Below are positions 1-9,304 of a stretch of DNA of 64,000 nucleotides, piece after piece; positions within the stretch are counted from its first letter, which is position 1; each line of letters begins with the position of its first letter. A program made the position numbers and the translations under genes. The notes under the pieces are model-generated. The model was not told the origin of the DNA, searched no databases, and saw nothing but the letters and a program-made list of their open reading frames with translations. The DNA is from Actinomadura rifamycini DSM 43936 (GTDB taxonomy: Bacteria; Actinomycetota; Actinomycetes; Streptosporangiales; Streptosporangiaceae): assembly GCF_000425065.1 (NCBI RefSeq), contig NZ_AULB01000032.1, forward strand, positions 40,536 through 104,535, in the 5' to 3' direction.

Positions 1-912
1 GCCGCCGACGGCCGCACCCGCGAGGTGGCGGCGCTGTGCGCGTTCGGGCAGCGCGTCCTCGACCTGGACGCCGAGGACTTCGGGATGCCCGAGGCCGCCG
101 GGGACGTCCCGCCCGACCTGCTGGACCGGGCGCGCGCCAGCCGCATGCCGCAGGCGCCCCGGGAGCGGCCGCGCGGCGCCCTCGCGAGCCTGCGGCCCGC
201 GTACGCGCTGCTGCTGGAGGTCATCGCGGTGCGCTGGCACCGCCGCGAGATGGCCGCGCTCGTCGCCGCCGTGCACATCGCCGGCGAGTACCTGGCGATG
301 CTGGCGTGGGAGCCGGTGCTCGGCCACGCGGGCGACCCGGCGCTGCTCGCCGCCGCCGTCGGCGGCGAGGGCAGCCGGTGGGGCGTGCCGGTCGACCCGG
401 ACGCGCCGCGCGAGTGCGACCACACGCGGCCCGAGCGGTCCGCGTGCGAGCGGGCGCTGCGGGTCGCGACGATGCCGCCGCCGGGCTGGCGCGCCTACCT
501 CGACCGGCAGCACAGCCAGGTCTCGTCCGCGCTCGGCGACTGCGCCGCCCGCTGCCGCACCCCCTGCACGGTCGTGACCCGGCTTGACGGCGCCGTCCGC
601 GCCGGCCTCGCCGAACGCTGCGGGCTGGCGAACGACTTCGCCGACGGCGCCCTCGTGAAGCTGCGGCACGCCGCGCCCGTCGGGCACGGCTTCGGGGTGC
701 CGTCGCCGGAGGAGGTCCAGGCGGCCTGGGACCGGGCCCGCACCTCGCTACGCCGCCGCCCGCTCGGGGCCGCCGCGATGGGCGCGGCCGACGACGACCC
801 CTACCCGCTGCCCGGGCTGCCCGGGCTGTTCTCCGCGATCGCCGCGGCGCCGATCGTCCCGGACACCCTGCTGCGCGACGTCACGGCGCGCATCACGGCG
901 ACCCTGGGCTGA
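1..912 (+). CDS. Hypothetical protein, open at the left edge
   Basis: The frame is open from the first base of the window to the TGA at 910-912, so the true start probably lies upstream; an internal GTG at 25 would give 295 residues. I do not recognise a family. The protein is rich in Ala, Arg and Pro and has no signal peptide or clear membrane segment. It carries a group of Cys residues in its middle part (ECDHTRPERSACER, then CAARCRTPC), so metal binding is possible but unproven. Its last 20 bases overlap the 3' end of the convergent malQ gene. It is accepted as a gene because of its length and the actinobacterial third-position GC pattern. Confidence 0.6.
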   Translation, partial: AADGRTREVAALCAFGQRVLDLDAEDFGMPEAAGDVPPDLLDRARASRMPQAPRERPRGALASLRPAYALLLEVIAVRWHRREMAALVAAVHIAGEYLAMLAWEPVLGHAGDPALLAAAVGGEGSRWGVPVDPDAPRECDHTRPERSACERALRVATMPPPGWRAYLDRQHSQVSSALGDCAARCRTPCTVVTRLDGAVRAGLAERCGLANDFADGALVKLRHAAPVGHGFGVPSPEEVQAAWDRARTSLRRRPLGAAAMGAADDDPYPLPGLPGLFSAIAAAPIVPDTLLRDVTARITATLG

Positions 913-2983
913 CCCCGCCGGCGGGCCGCGCGCCCGCCGGCGGCCGCACCGGGTCGACGGACGGCAGCGGGCGGGACGGCAGGTCGTCGAGCAGGACGGG
1001 CCGCCCGTCCGCGCCGGCCAGCGGGACCCGCCAGTTCGGGTACTCGTCGACCGTGCCCGGCTGGTTCTGGGTGCGGCGCTCCCCGACGGCGTCGGCGAGC
1101 GAGACGCCGACGAGCCGGGCGGGCGTGCGGGCGAGGAAGCCGTGCAGCGCCGCGACGACCTCCTCGTCGTGGTCGCCGGACCCTTCGGCCAGCGCCCGCA
1201 GGACCGTCTCGGGCGGCGGGGACAGCAGCCCCTCGGCGTGCAGCAGCGCGAGCCAGTCGGCGAGCCGCGCGCGGTGCTCGTCCTCCTCCTCGGCGCGGGG
1301 GCGGGCGAGCAGGCCGAGCCGGTCGCGCAGGTCGATGTGGTCGCCGTGCAGGAACCCGGTGACCGGCGGCATGTCGTGCGTCCCGACCGTCGCCAGCGAC
1401 GGCTCCCGCCAGCGCCGCGCCGGCTTCGGCCGGCCCCGGTCGTCCCGCTCGAACCACAGCAGCGACGTCCCGAGGACGCCGTGCGCGGCGAGCGCCTCCC
1501 GCACCTCCGGCTCGACCGTCCCGAGGTCCTCGCCGACCACGACGGCGCCCGCCCGCTCGGCCTCCCAGGCGAGGCAGCCGAGCAGCGCGTCCCGGTCGTA
1601 GCGGACGTACGTGCCGTCGGCCGCCGAGCCGCCCTCGGGCACCCACCACAGCCGCGACACCTGCATGGCGTGGTCGAGGCGCAGCCCGCCGCCGTGCCGG
1701 AACGCCGCCGCGAGCATGTCCCGGAACGGCGCGTAGGCGGTCTCGGCGAGGCGGCGCGGGTGCCACGGCGGCTGCCCCCAGTCCTGCCCGCGCTGGTTGA
1801 ACTCGTCGGGCGGCGCGCCGACGCTCATGCCGGGCGCGAACAGGTCCCGGTACATCCAGCCGTCGGCGCCGCCGTGCGCGACGCCCACCGCCAGGTCGTG
1901 CACGATCCCGATCGGCATGCCGGCGTCCCGCGCCGCCGCCTGCGCCGCCGCGAGCTGCCCGTCCAGGCGCCACTGCAGCCACGCGTGGAACTCGACGCGG
2001 GCGGCGAGCCGCGCGGCCTCGGCGGCGACGGCCCGGCTCCCGGCGTCGCGCAGCTCGGCGGGCCAGGCCCGCCAGTCCGGGCCGTGCTTCTCCGCGAGCG
2101 CCGACCAGGTCGCGAACATGGTGAGCGCGCCGCCCTCGCGGGCCCGGAACTCCGCGAACGCGCGCTGCTCGGCGGCGCCGCGCGGGAGCCGGTACAGCGA
2201 CTCGAGCGCCTGCAGCTTCGCCGCCCAGGCCGCGCTCCGATCGATGGGCCGGTCGATGGCCGCGGCGCCGTCCGGGCGCAGCGGCGCGCCGAGCGCGTCC
2301 AGCCGCTCCCGGTCGGCGGCGGGCAGCGCGGCGTACTCGGGGAGGTCCTCGACGCGCAGGTAGAGCGGCGCGGCGAAGCGGCGGCTCATCGGCGAGTAGG
2401 GCGACGGGCCGACCGGCGGGACCGTCTCGGTCGCGTGCAGCGGGTTGATGAGCAGGAACCCCGCGCCGAGGTCGCGGGCGCTCCAGGACGCGAGGTCGGC
2501 GAGGTCGTGCAGGTCGCCGACCCCCCACGACGCCCTCGACCGCACCGAGTACAGCTGCACGGTGAAGCCCCACGCCCGCTCGGGACGCGCGAGCGCGCTC
2601 GGGGCCATCAGGAAGGGGACGCTCTCGTGCCGCTCCCCCAGCCGCGCGTGCAGCCGGTGCCAGCCGAGCGGGACGTCGCCGTCGACCGGGACCTCGGTGC
2701 CGTCCGCGAGCTCGACGGCCAGGTCCGGACGGCCGGGCGGGCGCGGCGGGTCCGCGCCGCGGCGCGCGACGACGACCGGCGGGAGCAGCCGCGTCCGGTC
2801 CCGCTCCCGCTCGCGCTCCAGCTCCTCCCGGACCGCCGCCGGGGACGACACGTCCGCGCCGAGCGCCGCGAGGACGGAGCCGAGGGTGCCGGGCGAGACG
2901 CCGGTCTCGCGCCCCCGCCAGTCGGTGTAGCGGGTCGCGACGCCGTACCGCCGCGCCAGCGCGGCGAGTTCCTCTTCCACCAC
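893..2983 (-). CDS. malQ: 4-alpha-glucanotransferase (amylomaltase)
   Basis: A 696-residue GH77 enzyme that moves alpha-1,4-glucan segments between maltodextrins in the cytoplasm (maltose/glycogen metabolism). The family pattern is clear: an N-terminal beta-rich extension (about residues 1-140) as in actinobacterial MalQ, then FTVQLYSVRSRASWGVGDL and FLLINPLHA of the barrel. The nucleophile motif GLRLDHAMQVSRLWWVP, the acid/base motif VVGEDLG and the transition-state Asp motif GTHDMPPVTGF are all present. The start ATG at 2983 is the first in frame. The gene stands alone on the minus strand, overlaps the convergent hypothetical by 20 bases at its 3' end and lies about 50 bp downstream of the amidase. 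Length and motifs suggest an intact enzyme. Confidence 0.95.
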   Translation of the reverse strand: MVEEELAALARRYGVATRYTDWRGRETGVSPGTLGSVLAALGADVSSPAAVREELERERERDRTRLLPPVVVARRGADPPRPPGRPDLAVELADGTEVPVDGDVPLGWHRLHARLGERHESVPFLMAPSALARPERAWGFTVQLYSVRSRASWGVGDLHDLADLASWSARDLGAGFLLINPLHATETVPPVGPSPYSPMSRRFAAPLYLRVEDLPEYAALPAADRERLDALGAPLRPDGAAAIDRPIDRSAAWAAKLQALESLYRLPRGAAEQRAFAEFRAREGGALTMFATWSALAEKHGPDWRAWPAELRDAGSRAVAAEAARLAARVEFHAWLQWRLDGQLAAAQAAARDAGMPIGIVHDLAVGVAHGGADGWMYRDLFAPGMSVGAPPDEFNQRGQDWGQPPWHPRRLAETAYAPFRDMLAAAFRHGGGLRLDHAMQVSRLWWVPEGGSAADGTYVRYDRDALLGCLAWEAERAGAVVVGEDLGTVEPEVREALAAHGVLGTSLLWFERDDRGRPKPARRWREPSLATVGTHDMPPVTGFLHGDHIDLRDRLGLLARPRAEEEDEHRARLADWLALLHAEGLLSPPPETVLRALAEGSGDHDEEVVAALHGFLARTPARLVGVSLADAVGERRTQNQPGTVDEYPNWRVPLAGADGRPVLLDDLPSRPLPSVDPVRPPAGARPAGGVSPGSP

Positions 2984-3034
2984 GCTGTACCACTGCCCCG
3001 TCCGCGCGGGCTCATCCGCCGCGCGCGCCCGGTC

Positions 3035-4459
3035 TTACTCGCTCCAGACGGACGGCTTGCGACCGGCCCAGGGGCGCGCCTCCTCGAGCTGCGCCGACAG
3101 GGAGATGAGCGTGCCCTCGCCGCCGATCCGCCCCGCGAGCATGACGCCGATGGGCAGGCCCTCGTCGGTCCAGTGCAGCGGGACATTTACCGCGGGCTGC
3201 CCCGAGAGGTTGTACATCGCGCAGAAGGGCGTGAAGCGCGTCTGCCGCGCGAAGTTCTCCTCGGGCTCCTGGTCGTGGAAGTACCCCACGGGAACCGGGG
3301 GCTGCGCCAGGGTCGGGTGCAGGATCGCGTCGTACTCGTCCATCATCTCCAGCGCGAGACGGAACGCGCCCTGGAGCGTCGCCTGCGCGTTGAGCAGCTC
3401 CGGCGCCGTGATCGCCGCGCCGCGCGCCCGCAGCCAGCGCGTCAGCGGCTGCAGCAGGTGCTCGCTCTCCGGCGGGACGGGCGTCGTCGTCGCCATCGCC
3501 GCCCACAGCGTCTCGAAGTGCGGCAGCAGCTCCGACGCGTCGACCGATGGGAGGTCCACGACCTCGTGCCCCAGCTCCACCAGCAGCGCCGTCGCCTCCT
3601 CGTAGGCGGCGACGCAGTCGGGGTGGACGGTCGCGTCCGGCACCGCGGACTCGATGCTGCGCGCGATCCGCAGCCGCCCCGGCGGCCGGTCCGCGAACGA
3701 CAGGAACGTCCCGTCGGCCGCCGGCGCCCGGTACAGGTCCCCGTACATCGGCGCGGCCATGACGTCCAGCAGCAGCGCCGCGTCCCGGACGCCGCGCGCG
3801 ATCGGCCCGTTCGTCGCCAGGCCGAACAGGTCCGCGTTGATCGGCCCCTGCGAGATCCGGCCGCGCGTCGGCTTGATGCCGAACAGGCCGCACGCGCTGG
3901 ACGGGATCCGGATCGACCCGCCGCCGTCGCTGCCCTGCGCCGCGGGGGCCAGCCCGGCCGCGACGGCCGCCGCCGCGCCGCCGCTCGACCCGCCCGCCGA
4001 CCGCGACAGGTCCCACGGGGTGCGGGCCGCCGGGGCCACCGCGCCCTCGGTGTAGCAGGGCAAGCCGAACTCGGGCGTCGTCGTCTTCCCGGGCATCACC
4101 GCCCCCGCCTCGCGCAGCAGCCGCACGACCGAGTCGTCCGCGAAGCCCTTCAGGTCGGCGAACGCGGACGAGCCGAACGTCGTCCGGACGCCCTCCACCA
4201 GGTTCAGGTCCTTGATCGGGATCGGGACGCCGAGGAGCGGTGGCAGCTCCGCCGGGTCGGCGGCGTCCAGCACCGCCTTCTCGGCCTCGAGCGCCTGCTC
4301 GCGCGCGAGGTCCGCGGTCACCGTCACGAACGCCCCGACCCGCGGGTTCAGGCGTTCGATGCGCTCGAGGTAGTGGTCGGCGAGTTCGACCGGGGAAAGC
4401 TCTCGGGCCCGGACGGCCGCGGCCGTCTCCCTGACGCCGAGGTCATGGGGATGTGTCAC
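3035..4459 (-). CDS. Amidase (amidase-signature family)
   Basis: A 474-residue amidase-signature hydrolase. The Ser-cisSer-Lys triad is readable: Lys in GVPIPIKDLNLV, the cis-Ser in the glycine-rich signature SAGGSSGGAAAAVAAGLAP, and the nucleophile Ser in QGSDGGGSIRIPSS. Such enzymes hydrolyse linear or aryl amides. GatA is the best-known relative, but no gatB or gatC lies nearby, so a free-standing amidase of unknown substrate is more likely. No signal peptide is seen. It runs in the same direction as malQ, 51 bp upstream of it, and could be co-transcribed. About 240 bp separate its start from the rightward NERD gene, so that gap should hold divergent promoters. Confidence 0.9.
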   Translation of the reverse strand: MTHPHDLGVRETAAAVRARELSPVELADHYLERIERLNPRVGAFVTVTADLAREQALEAEKAVLDAADPAELPPLLGVPIPIKDLNLVEGVRTTFGSSAFADLKGFADDSVVRLLREAGAVMPGKTTTPEFGLPCYTEGAVAPAARTPWDLSRSAGGSSGGAAAAVAAGLAPAAQGSDGGGSIRIPSSACGLFGIKPTRGRISQGPINADLFGLATNGPIARGVRDAALLLDVMAAPMYGDLYRAPAADGTFLSFADRPPGRLRIARSIESAVPDATVHPDCVAAYEEATALLVELGHEVVDLPSVDASELLPHFETLWAAMATTTPVPPESEHLLQPLTRWLRARGAAITAPELLNAQATLQGAFRLALEMMDEYDAILHPTLAQPPVPVGYFHDQEPEENFARQTRFTPFCAMYNLSGQPAVNVPLHWTDEGLPIGVMLAGRIGGEGTLISLSAQLEEARPWAGRKPSVWSE

Positions 4460-4700
4460 GAAAAGGAACCGTAGACGTCCCGTGCGCGGGCATCAACGGG
4501 AGACGGCCCTCCGCGACGGCGGACGCCCCGGGACGGAAGGATGGTGAATTACCACCCTACCCACCGGGCGCGTCAGTGAATCACTCACGACCGGGGACAA
4601 AACTGTTCACCCCCGATGACTGGTTCGACCCCGGCACGACTGATTACTCTGCGCACGGAGGATCATGCCCCCGATCGGAAAGGAATACGGAGCGTCACTC

Positions 4701-5606
4701 ATGGCGATCACGGAGCGGGGCGACGGACAGGAGGCCCGGGTGCGTCCCGGGCCCGAACCCGAAGAGAGGCGTGACCAGCGTGAACCTCCCCTGAACCACC
4801 GGCCGGACGACCCCCCGGGCGGCCGCGCCGACGACCTCGGGGACGACCGCTTCGACGACCACGGAGAGGAGTCGGCGCCCGAGCGCGCGGACGGGCGCGC
4901 CGCGGCCCTCGACGGGCTGCTGGGCGACCCCCGCGCCCGCCGCTGGCTCGTCCGCGGCGCCGCGGCCGTCGCCGCCCTCGCCGTCGGCTGGGTCCTGGTC
5001 GACCTGCGCGCCGGCTTCACGCTCGCCGTCCTGGCGGTCATCGCGGACGTCGTCCGGGTGACCCGCAAGAGCTCGAGCGTCCCGGCGTGGCAGAAGTCCT
5101 CGGCCGCCGAACGCCGCACCGAGAAGCAGCTGAAGGCGCTCGAGCGCCGCGGCTACCTCGTGCTGCACGCCCGCGCGGTGCCGCACGACAAGGACGGCGT
5201 CAGCGACGGCCGGATCGACCACCTGGTCATCGGGCCGAGCGGCGTCTACGCGATCGACTCCGAGAAGTGGGACAAGCGCCTCCCCGTGCGCACCCTGTCC
5301 CACCTGAAGCTGTTCCACGGCCCCGTCAACAAGAAGGACCGGCTCGACGAGGCCCGCTGGGAGGCCGAGCAGGCCAGCAAGATCCTCGCCGGCCGGGTCG
5401 GCTTCGAGGTCCCCGTCCAGCCCTCCGTGGCGATCTACGGGCCGTCCATCCCGTGGAAGGTCATGCGGGTGCGGGACGTGGACGTCTACGCGGGCAACCG
5501 GGCGCGCGCCTACCTGCGCCGCCGGCCGAAGATCCTCACCGACATCGACGTCCAGCGGATCTTCCAGGCGGCCGAGAAGGCGCTGCCGCCCAAGTACCCC
5601 GTCTGA
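4701..5606 (+). CDS. NERD-domain membrane protein
   Basis: About 301 residues. The first 75 are charged and Asp/Arg-rich. Two closely spaced hydrophobic segments follow (WLVRGAAAVAALAVGWVLV and FTLAVLAVIADVV), then a NERD (nuclease-related) domain to the C-terminus, with ERRTEKQLKALERRGYLVLH, RIDHLVIGPSGVYAIDSEKW and QASKILAGRVGF. NERD domains share the restriction-endonuclease-like fold. The D...E-x-K-like core is present as DHLVIG/IDSEKW, but activity is not shown. I chose the ATG at 4701 because GGAG lies 8 nt upstream; an in-frame ATG at 4665 has GGAGG only 3 nt away. The likely topology is a membrane-anchored cytoplasmic domain. A perfect hairpin follows the stop. Confidence 0.8.
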   Translation: MAITERGDGQEARVRPGPEPEERRDQREPPLNHRPDDPPGGRADDLGDDRFDDHGEESAPERADGRAAALDGLLGDPRARRWLVRGAAAVAALAVGWVLVDLRAGFTLAVLAVIADVVRVTRKSSSVPAWQKSSAAERRTEKQLKALERRGYLVLHARAVPHDKDGVSDGRIDHLVIGPSGVYAIDSEKWDKRLPVRTLSHLKLFHGPVNKKDRLDEARWEAEQASKILAGRVGFEVPVQPSVAIYGPSIPWKVMRVRDVDVYAGNRARAYLRRRPKILTDIDVQRIFQAAEKALPPKYPV

Positions 5607-5621
5607 ACCCCGACGCGACAC

Positions 5622-5649
5622 GCGGCACCTCGACCGCCCGAGGTGCCGC
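5622..5649 (+). terminator. Hairpin terminator after the NERD gene
   Basis: A perfect 11-bp inverted repeat (GCGGCACCTCG at 5622-5632 and its complement at 5639-5649) with a 6-nt loop lies 15 nt after the NERD stop. There is no T-run, which is common for actinobacterial terminators. About 260 bp remain before ilvD, where I see only a weak promoter-like pair (TTCGCG at 5704, TACCAT at 5727, 17-nt spacing). Confidence 0.65.
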
Positions 5650-5912
5650 ACCTCTCCGCACCTTTTCGCACAGATCACCGGGCCGGCCGCGCCGTCCCGG
5701 GAATTCGCGCGCCCGCCGTGCGTTGATACCATCGGGGACCTGGAAAGGCCGGCCCGGGCGCGACCTCCGCTGAGCCGGCGGCAGCGCCGCGATCCGCCGC
5801 TGCGAGCGTCCCGGCACACACAACGCGATACCCGGGCGACGATCGCCCGCCCCGCCGACCCCGGCGCGGCGCGCACCCGGGCTCGCGCACGTCACAGGTC
5901 AGAGAGGTCACG

Positions 5913-7772
5913 ATGCCCCCGCTCAGGTCACGCACGGTCACCCACGGCAGGAACATGGCGGGCGCCCGCGCGCTCATGCGGGCCAGCGGCGTCGAGCGCG
6001 AGGACTTCGGCAAGCCCATCGTCGCGGTCGCCAACAGCTTCACCCAGTTCGTGCCCGGCCACGTCCACCTCGACGAGGTCGGCAAGGTCGTCGCCGGCGC
6101 CGTCAAGGAGGCCGGCGGCGTCCCCCGCGAGTTCAACACCATCGCCGTGGACGACGGCATCGCGATGGGCCACGGCGGCATGCTGTACTCGCTGCCGTCC
6201 CGCGAGCTGATCGCCGACGCCGTCGAGTACATGGTCAACGCGCACTGCGCCGACGCCCTCGTCTGCGTCTCCAACTGCGACAAGATCACCCCGGGGATGC
6301 TGCTGGCCGCGATGCGGCTCAACATCCCGACGGTGTTCGTCTCCGGCGGCCCGATGGAGGCCGGCAAGCCCGTCGAGGGCGTCATGGACGGCAACAAGCT
6401 CGACCTCATCGACCCGATGATCGCCTCCGCCGACGCGTCCGTCGCCGACGACAAGCTCGCCGCGATGGAGGAGAGCGCCTGCCCGACCTGCGGGTCCTGC
6501 TCCGGCATGTTCACCGCCAACTCGATGAACTGCCTCACCGAGGCGATCGGCCTCGCGCTGCCCGGCAACGGCACCGTCCTCGCCACCCACACCGCCCGCC
6601 GCGCCCTCTACGAGAAGGCCGGGCGCACCGTCGTCGAGATCGCCCAGCGGTACTACGAGGGCGACGACGAGTCCGTCCTGCCGCTGAACATCGCGACGTG
6701 GGAGGCGTTCGAGAACGCGATGGTGCTGGACGTCGCCATGGGCGGCTCCACCAACACGATCCTGCACCTGCTCGCCGCCGCCACCGAGGCCGGCGTCGAC
6801 TTCGGCCTCGACGACATCGACGCCGTCTCCCGCCGCGTCCCGTGCCTGTGCAAGCTGGCCCCCACGCTGGCCACCTACCACGTCGAGGACTGCCACCGCG
6901 CCGGCGGCATCCCCGCGCTGCTCGGCGAGCTGCACCGCGCCGGGCTGCTGAACTCCGGCGCGCACTCGATCCACAGCGCGTCCGTCGCCGAGTTCGTCGC
7001 CCAGTGGGACGTCCGCTCCCCCGACGTCCTGCCCGAGGCCGTCGAGCTGTTCCACGCGGCCCCCGGCGGCGTCCGCAGCACGTCCGCGTTCAGCCAGAGC
7101 AACCGCTGGAAGGACCTCGACCTCGACCGCGCCGAGGGCTGCATCCGCGACGCCGAGCACGCCTACACCGCCGACGGCGGGCTCGCCGTCCTGCGCGGCA
7201 ACATCGCCCCCGACGGCGCGATCGTCAAGACCGCGGGCGTCGAGGAGGAGCTCTGGACGTTCTCCGGCCCGGCCGTCGTGTTCGAGAGCCAGGACGAGGC
7301 GTCCGAGGGCATCCTCGCGGGCAAGGTGAAGCCCGGCGACGTCGTCGTCATCCGCTACGAGGGGCCCCGCGGCGGCCCCGGCATGCAGGAGATGCTGTAC
7401 CCGACGAGCTTCCTCAAGGGCCGCGGGCTCGGCAAGGCGTGCGCGCTGATCACCGACGGCCGGTTCTCCGGCGGGACGTCCGGGCTGTCCATCGGGCACG
7501 CGTCCCCCGAGGCCGCGGGCGGCGGGATCATCGCCCTCGTCGAGGACGGCGACCGCGTCGTCATCGACATCCCGAACCGCGTCCTGGAGCTGGACGTCCC
7601 GGAGGACGAGCTGGAGATCCGGCGCGAGAAGCTGCTGGCCGACCTCGGCGGCTACCGGCCCCGCGACCGGCAGCGCCCCGTCAGCGCCGCGCTGCGCGCC
7701 TACGCCGCGATGGCCACCTCGGCCTCCACCGGCGCCGCGCGGGACGTCTCGCAGCTCGAGCAGCGGGCATGA
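5913..7772 (+). CDS. ilvD: Dihydroxy-acid dehydratase
   Basis: A 619-residue IlvD/Edd-family enzyme. It dehydrates 2,3-dihydroxy-isovalerate and 2,3-dihydroxy-3-methylvalerate to the 2-oxo acids in valine, isoleucine and pantothenate/leucine synthesis, in the cytoplasm. The Fe-S cluster cysteines sit in VCVSNCDKITPGML and ACPTCGSCSGMFTANSMNC. The C-terminal GRFSGGTSGLSIGHASPEA motif is also intact. Length is typical of the long (about 615-residue) class. The ATG at 5913 follows GAGAGG. It stands alone and other ilv genes are not adjacent; the acetolactate-synthase-like gene near 44-46 kb is probably not its pathway partner. Confidence 0.97.
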   Translation: MPPLRSRTVTHGRNMAGARALMRASGVEREDFGKPIVAVANSFTQFVPGHVHLDEVGKVVAGAVKEAGGVPREFNTIAVDDGIAMGHGGMLYSLPSRELIADAVEYMVNAHCADALVCVSNCDKITPGMLLAAMRLNIPTVFVSGGPMEAGKPVEGVMDGNKLDLIDPMIASADASVADDKLAAMEESACPTCGSCSGMFTANSMNCLTEAIGLALPGNGTVLATHTARRALYEKAGRTVVEIAQRYYEGDDESVLPLNIATWEAFENAMVLDVAMGGSTNTILHLLAAATEAGVDFGLDDIDAVSRRVPCLCKLAPTLATYHVEDCHRAGGIPALLGELHRAGLLNSGAHSIHSASVAEFVAQWDVRSPDVLPEAVELFHAAPGGVRSTSAFSQSNRWKDLDLDRAEGCIRDAEHAYTADGGLAVLRGNIAPDGAIVKTAGVEEELWTFSGPAVVFESQDEASEGILAGKVKPGDVVVIRYEGPRGGPGMQEMLYPTSFLKGRGLGKACALITDGRFSGGTSGLSIGHASPEAAGGGIIALVEDGDRVVIDIPNRVLELDVPEDELEIRREKLLADLGGYRPRDRQRPVSAALRAYAAMATSASTGAARDVSQLEQRA

Positions 7773-7826
7773 CCTGACAGGTAATCGACCGCCTTACCCC
7801 TCCCCGGGCAGAGTGGAGCACGCAAG

Positions 7827-7853
7827 GCCGGGGCCGCCGACCGGGGCCCCGGC
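7827..7853 (+). terminator. GC hairpin between ilvD and the DUF1330 gene
   Basis: A perfect 9-bp stem (GCCGGGGCC at 7827-7835, complement at 7845-7853) with a 9-nt loop, 55 nt after the ilvD stop and just before the next gene. No T-run. It could end ilvD transcription or be a leader structure of the following gene. Confidence 0.45.
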
Positions 7854-7875
7854 ACCACCGCCCAGGGAGACCGCC

Positions 7876-8223
7876 ATGACCGCGTACGCGCTCGCCCACC
7901 TGCGCCCGCAGCCGCCCCTGCACGACGACGTCTTCACCTACATCGAGCGGATCCAGGACACGATGGACCCGTTCGGCGGCCGCTTCCTCGTGCACGGCAC
8001 GGACCCCGAGGTGATGGAGGGCCCGTTCGAGGGCGGGTACGTCCTCATCGAGTTCCCCGACATGGAGAACGCCCGCGCCTGGTTCGCGTCGGACGCCTAC
8101 CAGGCGATCGTCCGGATGCGCACCGACAACATCCCGGGCACGGCCGTGCTGCTGCAGGGCGTCCCGCCGGGGTACGACGCCGCCGCCACGGGCCGCGCCA
8201 TGCGCGCCGCGCAGGCCCGTTGA
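7876..8223 (+). CDS. DUF1330-family protein
   Basis: A 115-residue small protein of the DUF1330 (dimeric alpha-beta barrel) type, recognised from the pattern GRFLVHGTDPEVMEGPFEGGYVLIEFPDMENARAWFASDAYQ. Members are cytoplasmic and their biochemical role is mostly unknown. An upstream in-frame GTG at 7813 exists, but the ATG at 7876 is preceded by AGGGAGA at good spacing and begins the conserved domain, so the shorter form is preferred. It lies between ilvD and the convergent FmdB-type gene with no obvious operon partner. Confidence 0.8.
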   Translation: MTAYALAHLRPQPPLHDDVFTYIERIQDTMDPFGGRFLVHGTDPEVMEGPFEGGYVLIEFPDMENARAWFASDAYQAIVRMRTDNIPGTAVLLQGVPPGYDAAATGRAMRAAQAR

Positions 8224-8254
8224 CCCGCCCGGCGGGTCGTCGTCGGGCGGGCCG

Positions 8255-8479
8255 TCAGGAGCAGCAGCCTCCGCCGCAGCAACCGCCGCCGCCACCGGCG
8301 GACGGCGGGGGCTGCGGAGCGCCGCCGCGGGACGAACCGGTCACGGCGACCGTGGACAGCAGCTTGACCGTGTCGTCGTGCCCGTCCGGGCACGGCGCCG
8401 GGTCGGACGCGTTGATCATCGGCCGGGAGACCTCGAAGGTCGACCCGCAGGCGCGGCAGCGGTAGTCATAACGTGGCAC
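8255..8479 (-). CDS. FmdB-type zinc ribbon protein
   Basis: A 74-residue protein that opens with the FmdB/CxxC regulatory signature MPRYDYRCRACGSTFEVSRPM and a second CPDGHDD element. These putative regulatory proteins probably fold around zinc. Here the second half of the ribbon reads PCPDGH rather than a full CxxC, as in many actinobacterial members. The C-terminus is a Gly/Cys-rich tail (GGGGGCCGGGCCS) with four Cys residues that could bind metal. The gene is followed by the convergent DUF1330 gene, and the HNH nuclease gene ends 47 bp upstream of its start on the same strand. Confidence 0.85.
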   Translation of the reverse strand: MPRYDYRCRACGSTFEVSRPMINASDPAPCPDGHDDTVKLLSTVAVTGSSRGGAPQPPPSAGGGGGCCGGGCCS

Positions 8480-8526
8480 GCCTCAAATATAGGCTCGGCC
8501 GCCCGTTCCGGCCACGCCGATCCCGG

Positions 8527-9036
8527 TCAGGCGGCGGGCTCGGTCACGTACGGGGCCCACTGGGGGTCGCCGTCGTGGACGATGCCGATCAGCCGCCAGT
8601 GCGCGCCGCGCGGGACGCCCGGCGTGACCGGGAGCGTCCAGCCCAGCTCGTCGAGCAGGCGGTCGGCCTTGCGGTGGTTGCACGTCGTGCAGGACGCGAC
8701 GCAGTTCTCCCACGAGTGGGCGCCGCCGCGGCTGCGGGGGTGGACGTGGTCGATCGTCTCGGCGCGGCGCCCGCAGTAGACGCAGCGGAAGTTGTCGCGC
8801 CGCATCAGGGCGGCGCGGGTCAGCGGGACGCGGGTGCGGAACGGGATCCGCACGTAGCGGCGGAGCCGGATGACGGACGGCACCTCGACGGCCATCGTGG
8901 CCGAGTGCAGCACCGCGCCGCCGACGTCGTGATGGACGATCTCGGCCTTCTCCCGGAGCACGAGGCAGACCGCCCGGCGGAGCGGGAGCGTCGTGAGCGG
9001 TTCGTACGTCGCGTTCAGGAGGAGGACCTGCCGCAT
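8527..9036 (-). CDS. HNH endonuclease
   Basis: A 169-residue protein of the common actinobacterial HNH family beginning MRQVLLLNATYEPL. The HNH core is complete: CVYCG, IDHVHPRSRGG, then CTTCNHRKADR, that is two zinc-binding CxxC pairs around the catalytic His. The frame could open at 9168, but the ATG at 9036 has GGAGG 7 nt upstream and starts the conserved domain. Targets of this family are not known; it is widely present as a chromosomal single gene and is not an obvious restriction or homing enzyme. The 270 bp between it and the divergent peptidase gene must contain both promoters. Confidence 0.88.
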   Translation of the reverse strand: MRQVLLLNATYEPLTTLPLRRAVCLVLREKAEIVHHDVGGAVLHSATMAVEVPSVIRLRRYVRIPFRTRVPLTRAALMRRDNFRCVYCGRRAETIDHVHPRSRGGAHSWENCVASCTTCNHRKADRLLDELGWTLPVTPGVPRGAHWRLIGIVHDGDPQWAPYVTEPAA

Positions 9037-9304
9037 CAGACGGCCTCCGTCGCGTTCGGTGTCGCCTCGGCGGGCGCGGCTGCACGCACGTCCCACCGAG
9101 GCCGGAATATCTTCTCCGGCACCTGTGAACCCGCCATGAGGACCTCCTCGGGGGCGAACCGACTCCATCAGTGTGGCCTGTGGGAGGCCCGTTCGGCTAC
9201 CCCAATAATTCCCATCAGTGGGTCAGATCGAACGCAAAAGCCCACTTCGTCCGACCGGAGCGGCGCGGGGCGAGCGGTCTCCCGCGGCCAATAAAGTGCC
9301 TTCC

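Noticed and set aside
1142..4474. A 1110-codon open frame on the plus strand across malQ and the amidase gene
   Set aside because: It is antisense to two genes with full catalytic motifs, is extremely Arg/Pro/Gly-rich and has no domain pattern; long shadow frames are expected at this GC content.
8527..9036. HNH nuclease considered as a homing or restriction enzyme
   Set aside because: No methyltransferase, intron or intein context; it belongs to a common chromosomal actinobacterial HNH family.
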